Assembly (NCBI GenBank): GCA_037176885.1
Contig: JAWWNJ010000064.1
Coordinates: forward strand, 806,001 to 870,000
Length of the DNA: 64,000 nt
Direction of reading: 5' to 3'
Source: Favolaschia claudopus
Taxonomy: Eukaryota > Basidiomycota > Agaricomycetes > Agaricales > Mycenaceae
Under the pieces are notes generated by a model that worked only from the letters and a program-made list of their open reading frames with translations, ran no database searches and was not told the origin of the DNA. Shown here one piece after another: positions 23,665-36,252 of the stretch. How positions within the stretch are numbered: position 1 is the first letter of the stretch; each line of letters starts with the position of its first letter. The translations under genes were made by a program, and so were the position numbers.

Positions 23665-24656
23665 CGTCGAAAGAAGACTCCGAGTGAAGAGCAAGAGTCA
23701 CGAACTGTCACGGAATGGTCACAGCTGAATAGTCACGTTATCGTGTGATGTGACGGTGACTGGCGTGATAGCGTACTTTCCAATCTTGCTCGAGCCAGTG
23801 CGGCGGGCATACTAGTATTCTACGGGATTCGGATTAATGCCCCCGTCAATAGTGCCCGAGGAAGAAAAAAAACCTCAGAAATATCGTTTGTCACGGTGGC
23901 TTTTCCTAATCCGGCACTCAACGCTTTCCGCCCAAAAAGGAAGTTTTCAACGAAGTGACCGTCCAGCAGCGCATCAGCCGCAAACTCCCGTATGTAGACA
24001 GGGGAAAGGCTCTTTCGTAGGAGCTGCGAGACGGAGAGTGAGATGCGTGCGCGAGCGCCGAAGGCATTCCAATTTCCGACCGCACGTCAGAGGTGGTAAG
24101 CAGCTCCGAGCGGAAGACTTAGACGGCAGGAAAGGAAGCTGGAAGAGCGTGTGCGGCACGAATCAACTCATTCATGGAATGTCCGCCACGCGAGAGGGTA
24201 AGCGGACGGGTGGACAGAAGAAACGGCGGGAGACTTGTGGACGTGGAGAGCAAGCACGGAAGTAGTTGTGACGCTCGCATTACGTTACGTTTTCCAAACT
24301 CTGCTGAGGCAAAAGGAGCACATACGTCCGTGACAACAGGAAACGATAAAGCACGAGGCATCGATTCATTGTATGTAAACTAATTAACCTAGAATTATAC
24401 ATATACAGTGGAGGGGGTATACGTGTGCAAGGTAAGGAAAAGATGAACGAAAGGCTAGCTATCTAACTACTAGGAAAGACAGTCCGGCTTCTGTCGATAA
24501 TTTTAAAAAGTTATATATACAGGTTTCCGCCATTGCAAATGCAAGAATCTTCTTCTTCGAATTCCATTCCAACTCACGCATGCTTCCTCCGTATCATCCA
24601 TCCGTCTGTATCCAAAAGATCATCCCCTTCGCGCGCTAAGATTGCCGCTCCTCCAT
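23665..24656. promoter_or_regulatory. Intergenic region with dense GTCAC cluster
   Basis: About 1 kb. Six GTCAC or GTGAC pentamers fall between 23697 and 23760, just upstream of MYND copy B. The rest likely holds the 3' untranslated region of the CSC1-like gene. Open frames here show no motif. Confidence 0.45.
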
Positions 24657-27600
24657 TCACTCATCAACCAACACCAAATCCGGCGGCGGCCCCGAAATGT
24701 CCACCTTCCCCTTCTCATTCATCTCCGCATCCTTCACACTACAATCCACCCCCATATCCACACAACCCCTCTCCTCCTCCTCCGCAAGCCCCAGCCGGTC
24801 CTTGGGGAACCACACAACCCTCTGCGGCCGCGACGCAGCGGGGTGCGTAAACCCATACTCCTCCTCGCTCTTCACCCGCGCCGCGCGGTTGCCCACGCGC
24901 TCGCGATCCGTGAGCCCTTCGTACTCCTCGTTCTCGTGCAGGCTCGACGTGCGCTTAACGTCCGACTTGCGCGGCATCGCCTCGCTCATTTCGTGCGTCT
25001 CCGAGCCGTTGGCGTGGCTAGGCGAAGCAGGTTCAGATTGAGGTGGCATGTTGGCGGTGTAGGTCTTATCCGCGAGACTCAATGGGAGCGCATGGATGAG
25101 CGGGCCGTACGAGTTCGAAACGAGTCTTTGGAAGAGGAACTGGAAACAAAGGCAGCACGTCAGCGACATTTATTGGTGTCGAGATATCACTACTCACCGT
25201 GAACGCAATCAACACAATCATCAATACACCTTGTGGCGCAGACGACGCCTTATCAGCCTGATCCCGGGCGAGGAAGAACAATCCCGCCATGCAAATCTGC
25301 TGGATATACATCCCAACAAACATATGCGTAATCGCCTTTGGGAAGAACAGTCCCCCCGTATCCGAGCTCGGCGGCTGCTCAAACTGATACAAGAACAAAT
25401 ACTTGTACAGCTGATAGAACGCGAAGAAGGTGAAGCATGCGAGACCATTGATAATAGGCGAGATGACGGAGTACACCAGCGCTACACATCGATGATAATT
25501 AATGTCCGACTTACGAGCGAAAATGAAATGAGAGACGCACCGATAACGACGAGCAGCGTGATCCCCGGGAAAAGCGTACCCCACGCAACGTTACGAGCAC
25601 CGTACTTGATCCCATAAACCGCGCGAGGCGTGCTGCCGAGCAGGAAGAGCTTCACGTAGTACACGATCAGGGGCACAATCTGAAGGAATCCACCAGCTGT
25701 CCCGGAAAGACCTTGAAGGATAGTGTATCTGAGCCCAAGATCAGCATCGCACCACGATGAGCTGAACGGACTGTTTACGTGAGGAAGAACGTTGAAGCCT
25801 GAGGCAGTTTTTGCGCAAGCAACGTCGGGACGGAACTCGGGTTCTTGAGCAATTCGGGGAGAGCAGCAACGATACCCGACGAAATGGTGATGATCAAGAA
25901 CGAGTGCTATATAGACGCATCAGCACCCAACTTTCACGAAAAAAGGAAGATAAAGAAACTTACGACAACTTGGAACATAAAAAACCTCGTCATCAAACTC
26001 AACTCAACACCACTCCTCTTCGGAATGCCCTCAAAAATAGCGAACTGCCGCAAAACGATGGGCAGCAGCATCATAAGGACAGCGAGCAATACGGGTGGGA
26101 GGATACCAGATAGGATGCCAATGACGGGGGAGGGAAGGTCTTCGATCCAATTCAACCACGAAGCGGTCGTGGCTAGGGAGTGCAGGTTGGAGATGAGACC
26201 AACGAAAGCGACAGGGATGGACCAGAAGATGATCAACCCAGCGGTGGCGGCGTACGACATGAGCATGCGGACCTGCACGACAACGTCTCAGAAAAAATTC
26301 GAAAAAGACAGAGAAACGACTGACTTTCATCTCATACGGATTCAAACCCAAGTTCTTCCAGATAACATCCATCGGCGACACTTCGGTGTACTTCTGCGCC
26401 ATCCGATACGGCTCATGATGCAACAGAATATTCTCCGCCATGTGCGCCGCAATCTGCTTGTTGAACGTAATGAACGCGCTGCTGACAGCAGGGTACCCCT
26501 GCGTCTTCACATCCTCCGCCTCCTTGCCCACCTTCCCGCTCGCCTTCTCCTGGTGGTTATCGCCCATCGGGTAATCAAGCTCGTCCTGAGGCGTCGCAGC
26601 CGGATCGTGCAATTCCTTCGTCAACGCCCGCCTCCCGTCCGCGAGCAGCCGGTTGCACAAAGCGATCTCCTTACGTGCCCAGTCGATCGAATCCACCTTT
26701 TCGCCCAGAAGCCCAAGGAATCCAAGCTTGTGCGTCGGGCGTTGGTCTTGGGACACAGAAGGCACACCACCGCGGCCCTCGGGATCCTTGGACGCGCCGT
26801 TCCCAGCCTTCAAGTGGGCCTTGGCGGCGATAGAAAGAAGCTTCGTCTCGGCCGACTCGAGCTTCCCGCACGCAGCCATGCGGCGGTCGTAGATATCGGG
26901 CAGGTTGCGCATGTTGCGGTTGATCCAGACGCGCTTGACGCCGCCGGGCATGTCCTTGAAGAGCTCGTAGAGTGCCGCCGGGTTGAGATACTTCGTCGGG
27001 ATGCCCGTAACAAGCATGGTATTCGCTTGCACGGACTTGGCGTGGACGGGATTAATGAGATACTGCTGGCGCGTCGTAACGAAATGGGTCATCTCGCGGC
27101 GGATGTTGTAAAAGATCCAGAAGGTGAAGACCCATGCGAAAACAAGGTGAGCCCAGTACCGAATTTGCTTGTCGGGCTGGATGTTGCCGAAAATGAAAAG
27201 GTCGAGTTGGGTGTTAGAGCCGACGCGTGTGTCGACACTGGTGATGGGGAGAAGGGTGACCCATGAAATGGTCCACATTGGGAAGAAGATGCGGGCCATC
27301 ATGCGCAGGAAGCGAACGAAGAAGTACGCGTCTGCGCCATTTGCGCGGAGAACGTCCTTGTAATCCGCACGAAAGACGGCTAATGGCCAGGTGAATGGAG
27401 AGGATGTCCCAGTGAGGGGACCGATGCGTTTTCTGGGTGAAGCGAAAATCACAGTAAGCGAATTGATGAAACGGAGAACCGAGGTAAGAAAATCATGATG
27501 AAGGATAAGGGTGCCATAGACACGGTTGAACGTGAGAAACGGGCAGGAAGGAAGGAAGGGGGCGCCATCTGAGTCAGGTACGCAAGGTCGCTCTGAGACC

Positions 27601-28018
27601 CAGGCGGTTGTGTCTGAGGTTATTGACCTCCCTTGGGCAACGAGCAGGGCGATATGGATTGCTGCCAGCTTGAAACAAGGGGATGCGAGGAGCGGCAGCA
27701 GCGAAGAGAAAACACGAGGAAGCGAGTTATCGCAGCCGGACAAGTTGCGGGGCTCCAAAAAAACGCAGAAAATGAAGAGATAGAACGGCGACTCACGAAG
27801 GAACAGGGACATAAGTTCGTGGTTCGTAAATCGCCTTGAAATAAGGTCTTATGATCGTGAAAATAGCAATCTCAGCGCCGAAAACGATAACATTGAAGAC
27901 AAGGGCGGTGATGAAGGTGGAGGTGGACGCGGTGGTGGCCTGGCCAGAATCGACTGAAGACCTGTGAAAGCGCAAGGGTGAGTGGAGGGAGGGCGAGTTA
28001 GTGGGGGTGGACGTACAT
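24657..28018 (-). CDS. CSC1/OSCA-like mechanosensitive or osmosensitive cation channel
   Basis: Multi-pass membrane protein of the DUF221 (RSN1_7TM) family, which forms hyperosmolality- or stretch-gated Ca2+-permeable channels at the plasma or internal membranes. The N-terminus MSSVDSGQATTASTSTF precedes TM1 (ITALVFNVIVFGAEIAIFTI). Next come RTYVPVPSKRIGPLTG, the N-terminal TM block FRADYKDVLRANGADAYFF, a cytosolic RRM-like region (TMLVTGIPTKYLNP, VKRVWINRNMRNLPDIYDRR, AFITFNKQIAAHMAE), then WKNLGLNPYEMK and the 7-TM core (IIFWSIPVAFVGLISNL, FFMFQVV, LQGLSGTAGGFLQIVPLIVYY, FYQLYKYLFLYQFEQP). The hydrophilic C-tail is acidic and ends DLVLVDE. The initiator ATG is split by an intron at 27962-28016, leaving a 2-nt coding first exon. 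A longer intron of about 360 nt follows the first TM exon. The gene looks intact. Confidence 0.85.
27962..28016 (-). other. Intron splitting the start codon of the CSC1-like gene
   Basis: The first coding bases AT (28018-28017) join G at 27961 after removing gtacgt...cacag (55 nt), giving MSSVDSGQ. Without splicing the ATG reads into a stop after six codons, and no other Met precedes TM1. Confidence 0.65.
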
Positions 28019-28501
28019 GGTACAATGAAGCAGAAAGGAGGGGAAAGTAAACACCTGGTTTAAAAGAAGAAATGAAATGATGTATCCCTATATTTGGCAC
28101 TGACGTCAACGCGGCCCCTCGCATTGTCTTATACGTCCTTGTACCACCTTGTACCCGCTAACAACCTGTCCCAGCTCTCCACAGTTCTCCTGTTTTCTCA
28201 AGTGTGAATTATTGGTTTTTTGTCGAATTTGCCTCCGCGAATTATGACCACATATTCGCGTTTTCGCGGTTAGGGGCCATTTCCCACCATTCTACGTCAG
28301 AGACTGCCTTTCCGCTCAGGTGGAGCTTTCTGTGCAAGTTCGATGCGATCCTTTGAACTATCCTTGGCCTGGCCCAGTCTCAGACTGCCTTCCACGCTTC
28401 CAAAAGGTACATCGTCCTGTCAATCACGCCGCTATCTTCTTCATCCCCATTTCGACTCCACGACGATCTTCCGCCTAGCAAGTTCAGCGCTGATGCTGGG
28501 C
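28019..28501. other. Intergenic region left of MITE
   Basis: Holds the CSC1-like promoter and untranslated leader. Open frames are short and featureless. Confidence 0.4.
28494..28501. repeat. Target-site duplication, left
   Basis: TGCTGGGC, identical to 28775-28782, immediately outside the MITE terminal inverted repeats. Confidence 0.8.
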
Positions 28502-28774
28502 AGGCCCCCGGTCACTGACATATAGGTCTGTAACATTGAAAACCCGAATTTTGGCCTGATTTACTCTATTTTTCGGCACTGATGGCGCTCTGGCGGCTTC
28601 AAAAACCACCATTTTTTTCTGAAAATGCGCGCAAACGCTTAGTTTAGAGGAGCTGCATCGCCCTATCTAGTCAAAACCTCCGTCAGATGGCTGGTTCGCG
28701 AAATAGACCTCTCAAATTGGACGTTGTTTTACTCTATGGATGTTACAGACCTATATGTCAGTGACCGGGGGCCT
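28502..28774. mobile_element. Non-autonomous DNA element (MITE), hAT-like
   Basis: A 273-bp element with perfect 35-bp terminal inverted repeats: 28502-28536 begins aggcccccggtcactgac, and 28740-28774 is its exact reverse complement. It is flanked on both sides by the direct repeat TGCTGGGC (28494-28501 and 28775-28782), an 8-bp target-site duplication as made by hAT-superfamily transposases. The interior is AT-rich with no coding capacity. The perfect ends and duplication indicate a recent insertion. Confidence 0.85.
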
Positions 28775-28782
28775 TGCTGGGC
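28775..28782. repeat. Target-site duplication, right
   Basis: TGCTGGGC, the second copy of the 8-bp duplication flanking the MITE. Confidence 0.8.
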
Positions 28783-29981
28783 GCCTTTGGCGGCTTCGCC
28801 ACGAAAACCACTTTGAAAACCACCTCCTCCTCCTCAATATTAAATAACCATTGTATGTTTATACCGCTAACGGATCTTGCGTGCATATTGAAATTCGTCC
28901 ATTCCCTCTGTCGTGTGCTCCCCTTTGACTCATTGTGACTCTCCACAATATCCTCTGGATAATGCGACCTGTTCAGGTTGTTCACGTCCGCATTACGCGG
29001 GACCTCGGTGGTGGCGGCGCGTCGTCTTCAAATAATACGCGCGAAATTTTCATGTAACACACTTTTAGAAAAAGGCTGCGACCTGGCAAAGTTATGGGAG
29101 GTCATGGGTCCGAGTTCATCCATATACTTTCGCAGCAATTATCTCATTGGCTTGGGTCCATTGGCGCGTACATACAATATTGAACACCGCCCATCGTCGT
29201 CTCACTTACGGCGATTTCATGTCCCGCTGCCTGCCGTCTGTTCTGCCAGGTCCAGAGTCCCTTAATAACTTAAAAGTTCTCTGTGTCACTACGACTCACC
29301 CTTATCCGATGCACATTCTCCTTGTTCCCTGCTAATTTTTCCGTCGGTCTCTCTCTTCTACCGCCTATTCCGCCGGAGCTTCTGAATCTCATGTGGCTAA
29401 GTATTACAGAAGACGCTGGCACAAGGGGAGAATAATAGCAGATAATAGCTCACTATTGTCACAGCATGGTGCTATCATTCAGGTAGCTCTAGACCCCCAG
29501 ATCAATGAAATTCTCAACGATAATCGATTTCATGAATCCAGCTTCCCAGTCCTCGGATGGGATTCGTACACAAACACTAATGAAAGGTTATCATTGATAA
29601 CAATGTTGAATGCCCCATCTCTCGACCCCTCCCGTCTCTTGCCAGCCATCAACAACAAGCCAACCAATTCCACAAATAGCTATTCCCGGTCAAAGCGAGA
29701 TTTCGCATCACTCTCACGTGAAGACTAAGCCACTATGACACATGACCGCCTCAGAATCAAGTCTCATAGTTTCTCTCCCTCCAACTCGTAGCGTAGTACA
29801 GTACAACAATTCATTTCATTTCTCGGTGGCAGTACCGACTTGTACAATAATACACTGTACATACATACATCAAATTCATTCATCCCAGTCATTCGTCGGT
29901 TTCATTTCATTTCCACTTTCATCCAACTCGAGTCTCGTCCCATCCATCCCACTCACCACCAAATGAGAAAAATCAGCCCCC
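28783..29981. other. Intergenic region, no gene seen
   Basis: About 1.2 kb of low-complexity and AT-rich sequence. The longest frame (29393-29728) has no recognisable motif or splice partners. It likely includes the GH71 3' end. Confidence 0.45.
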
Positions 29982-31917
29982 TCAACTCCCAGTACACACA
30001 GGCGGCTTCCCGCCAGTATCACAATGATCCGGCGTCGACTGCCCCGCCGGTCCCCTCCACACACACCCCGGCTGCAAACAGTTCGTCGGCGCAATCTGCG
30101 ACGACGCCGTCACCGTGCACCCCGCGCATCCCGTCGTCGAGCTCGCAGGTCGCGAAGACGACGAGCTCGAGCTCACCGGGGGCGAGGTGATAGTGGAGGA
30201 AGACGCTGAGGTGGAGGAGGAACTCTGCGGGCGGGAGGAAGTGGCGGATTGACTTGACGAAGGTGGCGTGACGACACCACCAGCGCCGAAGTTGCCGACG
30301 TAGGCGTTGTAGTCTGTAGTTGTTCAATCGATCAATCAACTTTCCAGTTATATAATGAATGAAAGGAAGAGAAACGCACTATAGATGGTGCAACTATCCT
30401 TGATCTGCAACCCACCCTGACCAGCGCCGACCTGAGCGCCATTCCGCGATAGCGAAAACACCTGCGATCCAATCCCCATCGTGAAATTGTGCGTCGTCAC
30501 ACCCGCAGGCACGCTAATCGTCACCGGCGCGAGGTTGCCAGACGTGACAGTCAACTGTGCCGGGGAAGCCACGAGTGTAGTGACAAACACGAGGTCTTGG
30601 AGGAGGTCGATACCGTTCGGCGGGCCTAGAGTGTCATTCGTGCAGCGAGTGTTCTAAATCGATTGAGATACCGGGGATCAGTAAGATACTGAAGGAAGAA
30701 CAAGTGGTCACGACTGACCTTGGGGAAGCCGCGGTACCAGTAGACGACCTGGTCGCCAGTAACGGAAGGCGCGGAGGCACCGGCCTTGTACGCAGCGATA
30801 TACGCCTGCATGATGATACGCCAACCGGCGTGCGGGTATCCGTTCGCCCAAACCGACGAGCCATCGTCAGAGTGATTCGGCTCCGAGTCGGATATGTAGT
30901 GACTCTCGCCTTCAAACACGGTTATTCAGCGCCAATGGTGGGATTACAAAAGGCTCTAGCCATACCAAAGTCGTTCCAAGTAACAATCTCGACAAGCTCG
31001 GGTTGGATAGAGAGCACTTGCGGCCAGCGGTCGGTGATAAGCTGTTCCGCGATGAAGACCCAGTTCTGAAGACGGGTCAGACCAACTTGAAAAGAATGAA
31101 CAAGCCAAGCGTTAACGTACCTTTGAGCCAAAGTGCGTGCTGAACCAAGGCGAAACCGGCATCTTAACAGTTGGGTGAGCTCCCGCGATCACCTAACAAG
31201 ACATGATCACATACCATATAAATCTGTCCTTTCCCAGCATTCTTGAGGTTAGCGACGAACTTATCGTCCCACTCAGTCGTCATAGGTCCCGATTTTATAC
31301 TGTTCCCGCCAAACGTCGGCCACGCATACCAACTGAACGCGCCATCAAAGCCCGTGTTGAGCTGACTGACTTGCGCCGGGTCCTCCAAGTTCGGAATCGC
31401 AAAGACGTTGAATTGAGACTTGACAGTGTTCCAGTCGAAGAACTCGCCGACGAACGTGCTGACAATGGGTCTGCCGTTGTACAGCGCCTGCGAGGGGAGG
31501 CTGGAGTAGTTCGACAAGACCTCGAGAATCGTGTTGGTGTCCCCGTTGTTCCAGTATGCAAAGTCGAACGAAGGAAACATGGTGAAGCCGCCGACTTGGG
31601 TAGCAGCGGCGTAGGCGTTCGCAAGCTGCTTCGGGGTGTAGGAGTCAACCCGTGGTGGCGCGCAGTTGAGCGCGAAGCCATCGATGCCGATCGCCTTCGC
31701 TGTCCTGATCTCTGTGACCCAATCCGCGACGCTGAAGTTTTCAACGATGCCGACCTGATGATGGTGAGCTGGATCGGATAAACGATAGCACAGACCCGAA
31801 ACGCACCATGAAGTGCGCATAGACGGCTTTAGGGCTATTGGCCCGCGGCGCAGGGTTCAACGCGCGCACCAGCTGCAAGGCTGAGAGTGTAAGCGCAAGA
31901 GTCGCTCTCCACAACAT
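29982..31917 (-). CDS. GH71 alpha-1,3-glucanase (mutanase), secreted
   Basis: Hydrolyses alpha-1,3-glucan of fungal cell walls, in wall remodelling or mycophagy. The start MLWRATLALTLSALQLVRA is a signal peptide. GH71 blocks follow: KAVYAHFMVGIVENFSVADW, IGIDGFALNCAPP, FTMFPSFDFAYW, GRPIVSTFVGEFF, FDGAFSWYAWPT, MPVSPWFSTHFGSKNWVF, VEIVTWNDFGESHYI, HAGWRIIMQAYIAAYK and VVYWYRGFPK. After the catalytic part a beta-rich region (TVTSGNLAPVTISVPAGV) leads to a Ser/Thr-rich linker and a short Cys-rich end (CAGC, NCLQPGC, CDTGGKPPVC), possibly wall-binding. The ATG at 31917 is chosen because it opens the signal peptide. Introns are of normal size, for example the one splitting HFM and VGIV. The gene appears intact; the family call is secure. 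Confidence 0.88.
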
Positions 31918-32929
31918 TTTTCGATGCAGTGAGGCGAACAATGAGGGGAAACAAGGAGCCCGTGCGGCTTATAAGGAAGCCCAAGGCTGCTCGGACGCCG
32001 ACCGGGTCCAAACGATACGTGCGTCCCCGGGTCATGAGAGTAGCTGCATTTCGCCAATCATGGTTGGGAACAAGACTCAAGACTGAAAAGAAGAATAAAA
32101 GGAGCGAGGAAACTGCTAGGTACAGCGGCGACAGATTCTATCTTGATTAAATCCTTTGTTACGCTTGTGCGAGGGGCGGAGAAACTAGCTATAAGGCCCC
32201 GAGGACAAGGAGTAGCCAATGAAGTCCAAGCAAGCAAACTGCAGTCAGTCGAAGATGGTCAGATGTTGTAGTCACAAGGCTGTTAGGATGCCTGGTCAGA
32301 AGTAGCGAGCGCTGTTGTGAGCTGGGTCAAGACCACGATCAGTGTCGAAAATGGATAAATCTGGGTATCTTGGATGGATTTGGCGGCATGAAGCCCTGAA
32401 AAGGAAGTTGCAAGTACACAAGAAGTAATCAAGGAAGAAAGTGGTGATGGTACGCCGGAAACGAATCGTTCGATGATTCTTCACTTGAACGAGCAAGAGG
32501 ACGGAGGCAGATATTGCATGCAAGAGAGGAGAGGTTGAGGTCCTTGCAAGGAGTTCTTCTCTTCGTTGACGAATCACGATACAGTAAATGGAAAAGAGCA
32601 ATGAGGGAATCGCCGACTCGGATGTAATTCCCATCAGCTTTGGCATTGTCATTGAATTAATAATAAAATTGGCAACCAGTCGAATCGGTTTGCTTCTAGC
32701 ATTTTCAGCGACGCGATGAAGTTTATTGTTATAGTAATGCGATTCAATTTATACTGTAGTGAATAGTTTGTACATGTACAGGGATATGTGGTATAGAAAT
32801 GTGGCTACAGGGATGGTGGGTTGGGAAGGTAGTTGATGTTACACTGTACGCGCTACAAATTTCGTGTCTAGAGTCTAGGAATTCATTGAGTGAAGAAAGG
32901 AGCAAACAAAAAAATATGGGTGGCGACCT
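31918..32929. other. Intergenic region, no gene seen
   Basis: About 1 kb between GH71 (upstream side) and the 3' end of the kinase gene. Short frames only. It likely holds the GH71 promoter and the kinase 3' untranslated region. Confidence 0.5.
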
Positions 32930-35900
32930 TCAGATGGCAAACCTCTGCGGCTCTATGAACGGCGTCCCCCCCATCGTCGGACTTAATGTCGGGTACCCGG
33001 CGTTCACCCCTTCAGCATAGGTCTCTTTCAACCGCTTCCACACATTCTTGAACGTCGACGTGCTACCCTTCTCGTGCAACAGAACAATCGCGGACTGGCA
33101 TCCTGGAGGGAACGCTCCTCCGGCCGAAGCAGACGACGAGGCAGTTCTGCCTATCAACACACTCGCCCGGTTCTTGAGCGGCGGATCAAGGGGTGCTGCG
33201 AGAAGCGCACCAAGAGTTGTCGGCGGCACGTTGGTCGTATTCGAATTCGGCGAGAGCGGTACCGAGTAATGCTTGTGTCCGGCGTGAGGTGGTGGCGGCG
33301 GGTAGTTCAACACGCGCGATGACGGGGCGGCGGAGAACTCGATCCTGAACTTGACGGGCTTGAGAGCCATCGGCGCTGCCTCATCGGTACTGGCTTCTTC
33401 GACCTTACAGCGAAGCGTCGACGCGGTCATGGGATCGTCCTCTCCGTTGACCGACCCATCCATGAAACAACTGAATCCGCTCCCTTCCACCGTGATACCA
33501 AGCCTCTCGAGCATGAGGCCGACTTCCCTGCGCGTCTTCTCCAGCCCATCAAGAGAGTAAATGACGCCAGTGCCCGGGAATGGATTTTGGTTGCCCTTCC
33601 AGCTGAACAAATTGGAAAACCATCCTTTGAATTCGCCGACGACGGGAGAGGTTAAGCGAGACGTCGTCGTCACCTCGAGAATGGCAGGCTGGTGAACAGG
33701 TGGGGCAAGAGTGATGGGAGAGGCGAGGAGGGAAATGGTGGACCGTTTAGGCTTCAAGGGGGGGAGAGTAGTGTCTGCGTCGAGTAAGGAATATTAATTA
33801 TATTGTGCAGATAAAGGGAGAAAATGAACTGACGCTTCACTCGCCGCTCTTTGTCTCTTTTGGCTCCCGGAAGAAAGGTGACGTTTCCCATGTCTCTCCC
33901 CATCTTAGGACCAACACCGTCGACACCGAGGCCTACTGCGGAGAATTCGTCGGCACCTACATAGCTCCATCCTTCATCAACGACGCTTTGATTCTCCTTG
34001 TCCTCTCTCTGCAATCTCACAGGGCGCTTAGTGGAGCGTCTGTGTTCTAGAGGTAGAAAAGGAGGCGCCGGAGATGAGGCGGCACGAGCTCTCACAAGAC
34101 CGTTAAGCCTCTCCGCGACCGCATCCATCGTCTTCTGCAGCTCAACGTTAGATGTTCGCGGCGCTGTTAGGAGTGGTAGCTCGTCTTCCTCGACACCATC
34201 TCCGAGATCATGTTCGGGCAAGCTCAAGTCTTCTTCGGAATTAGATTGAAGGCGCAGGCTGAGATCCAGATTCAGATCCAGATTGAGGTCCATATCAACA
34301 ATCGGCGATGTGGAAGAGGGTGCAACCGGGATTGGGGCATGGATGATGAGTTGCTCCGCAGGTGCTGAACTCGGTGTGGTCTGGGGAGTGGCGACGGGAG
34401 GAGCAGAATTGGTGGCGACGGTCCGTGATCTGGATCGGGATCGAGGTGCAGAAGCCTGTTCTAAGTACGGAGGTACAACGGTTGAAGGGATGGATGAATT
34501 TGATCTAGGGTCTTGGCGTAACGAACGACTGTATCGTGGAGGCCTTGATCCTTCCTCTCCACAAGAAAAGGTATGTCCTCGCCGCGGTAAAGGTCGCGAT
34601 CCGGCGGCGGAGGGAACGGGGTGTCCTAGATAGATATCCTTCGAGACTGGGGCAAGATCGAGTGCGGCAGTTGCGCATGAGGGTTGCGTCTGAGGCTTCT
34701 TGGATTGCGGTCGCGGCCCCGCAGGGGATGATATACGCTCCCGCGAGGATACAGCCTTGGAGGTACGCAGCATTGGAGGGGCCAAGCCAGAGATAGGTGG
34801 GGGGACACGAACAGCTGCCGTACGTGGACTGGGAGCAGGGCGCTCGTATAGCTTGGATGTGTGATTGCGGTCCAGGTCAACTTGCCAGTCTACATCGAGG
34901 TTCGTGTCTTCCGGTCCTTCCATCGCATTGAGTGACGGAGCGTCGGTGCGGTTTGTTGAAAAGTCATTTCCGTTGCCTCGAGCTTGAACCTGAGCGTCGC
35001 GGTAACGTCCGAGAAGAAAGTAGAACGCCTTCGCGTGGACACCTTGCCCAACGGAAGCGCAAAGGTCGCGCTTGATGGACTCGCCCTGTGGGTCTGCATG
35101 ACGGCCCCAGATGATGCGCAGAGAAGAGAATAGTTCTGGATCAATCAAAGAGGGGTGAGCAAGGGGACGAGCCAGGGTGCTAGGAGAAGGCGGAAGCGGA
35201 GGATTGCACAAGCGGCGCATTTTATCTGAAGACGATTGAGAAGCGCCTGAAAGCCAGGGGTGTGTCATGATTTCAGGAATCTGCCAAATTTCCGTCAGCC
35301 GATGGGGCTAAGTTGGTAGGCCGCAGAGAAAACGTACAGTAATTCGCCGCGAAACATCAACCACGAGCATGCGTGACAAAAGATCCATCGCGAGAGGGTC
35401 AATCCAGGGGGGCATATCGAACTTGCCGCACTTGACCTTGCCCAGAAGAACCTTGACATTCTTGTCATCGAAAGGAAGTCGTCCCGTGAGAAGTGCATAG
35501 AGGATGACACCGCAGCTCCAGATATCCGTAGGATTTCCCTGGTATCGTTCGCCATTGACGATTTCCGGACTCGCGTAGTGAGGGGAGCCGCAGCTGGTCT
35601 CGAGTTGGAGGGACGGAGGAGCGAAGGCTGCCATGCCCCAGTCCGCGATTTTAATGAGAGGTGGTGATAGAGAAGCAATAAGGATGTTTTCGGGTTTGAG
35701 ATCGCGATGAATGATGGAGAAGGTGTGTGCATAGTTGAGACCATAGACGATCTGCTTGAAATATTCGCAGGCTTCTTCTGCAGGAAGACGGCCTCTGTTG
35801 ACAAGAAAGTCGAATAGCTCGCCTCCTTCAACGTATTCCAAGACAAGGAACAATTCTTTTGCGCCTTCGTACACGTCGTAAATCCGCAAGATGTTTGGAT

Positions 35901-36252
35901 GGTTCATGAGTTTCATCATCGTGATCTCCCTGTCGATTCCAAGGCGCTGCTTGTCGTTTTTCATCTGCTGGGTTTCCAGAGACGCGCGAGAGCTGACAAG
36001 AGGAGCCAATGGGAGAATTTTAACAGCAGCGAGTTGTCCAGTGACTCTATGTTTCGCGATTTTGACTCGCCCAGAGGCGCCTTTGCCGACACATTCGCCA
36101 AGGATCCAGGGACCAATGAGTTTGGGGTCTGTAGGAAGGTCGAAAGCGCCAACACCACCCGCGGCGGCAACCTCCTTGGCCCAGCGAGTTCCCATGGGGG
36201 TTTTGTACTGAATTGGCGGCGCGCGAGGAGGACTAGTATGCATGGAAGCCAT
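32930..36252 (-). CDS. Gin4/Hsl1/Nim1-type CAMK serine/threonine kinase
   Basis: A protein of about 1,070 residues. The start MASMHTSPPRAPPIQ is followed by the kinase domain from about residue 45: GECVGKGASGRVKIAKH (P-loop), AAVKILPL (catalytic Lys), HRDLKPEN (catalytic loop), ADWGMA where DFG is usual, CGSPHYASPE (activation segment and APE), DIWSCGVILYALLTGRLPF. The kinase core is closest to the Gin4/Kcc4/Hsl1 and Nim1/Cdr2 group, which couples septins and morphogenesis to mitotic entry at the bud neck or division site. A long disordered Ser/Pro-rich middle contains an LDLNLDLNLDLSL repeat. The C-terminal 150 residues (VKFRIEFSAAP, QSAIVLLHEKGSTSTFKNVWKRLKE) look like a KA1-type membrane-association domain. 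Introns: 35281-35337 and one near 33774-33829. It is divergently transcribed from the gene at 36520. Confidence 0.85.

Noticed and set aside
25845..27266. Plus-strand open frame of 473 codons
   Set aside because: It is the antisense shadow of the CSC1-like channel, whose minus-strand translation carries all family motifs.
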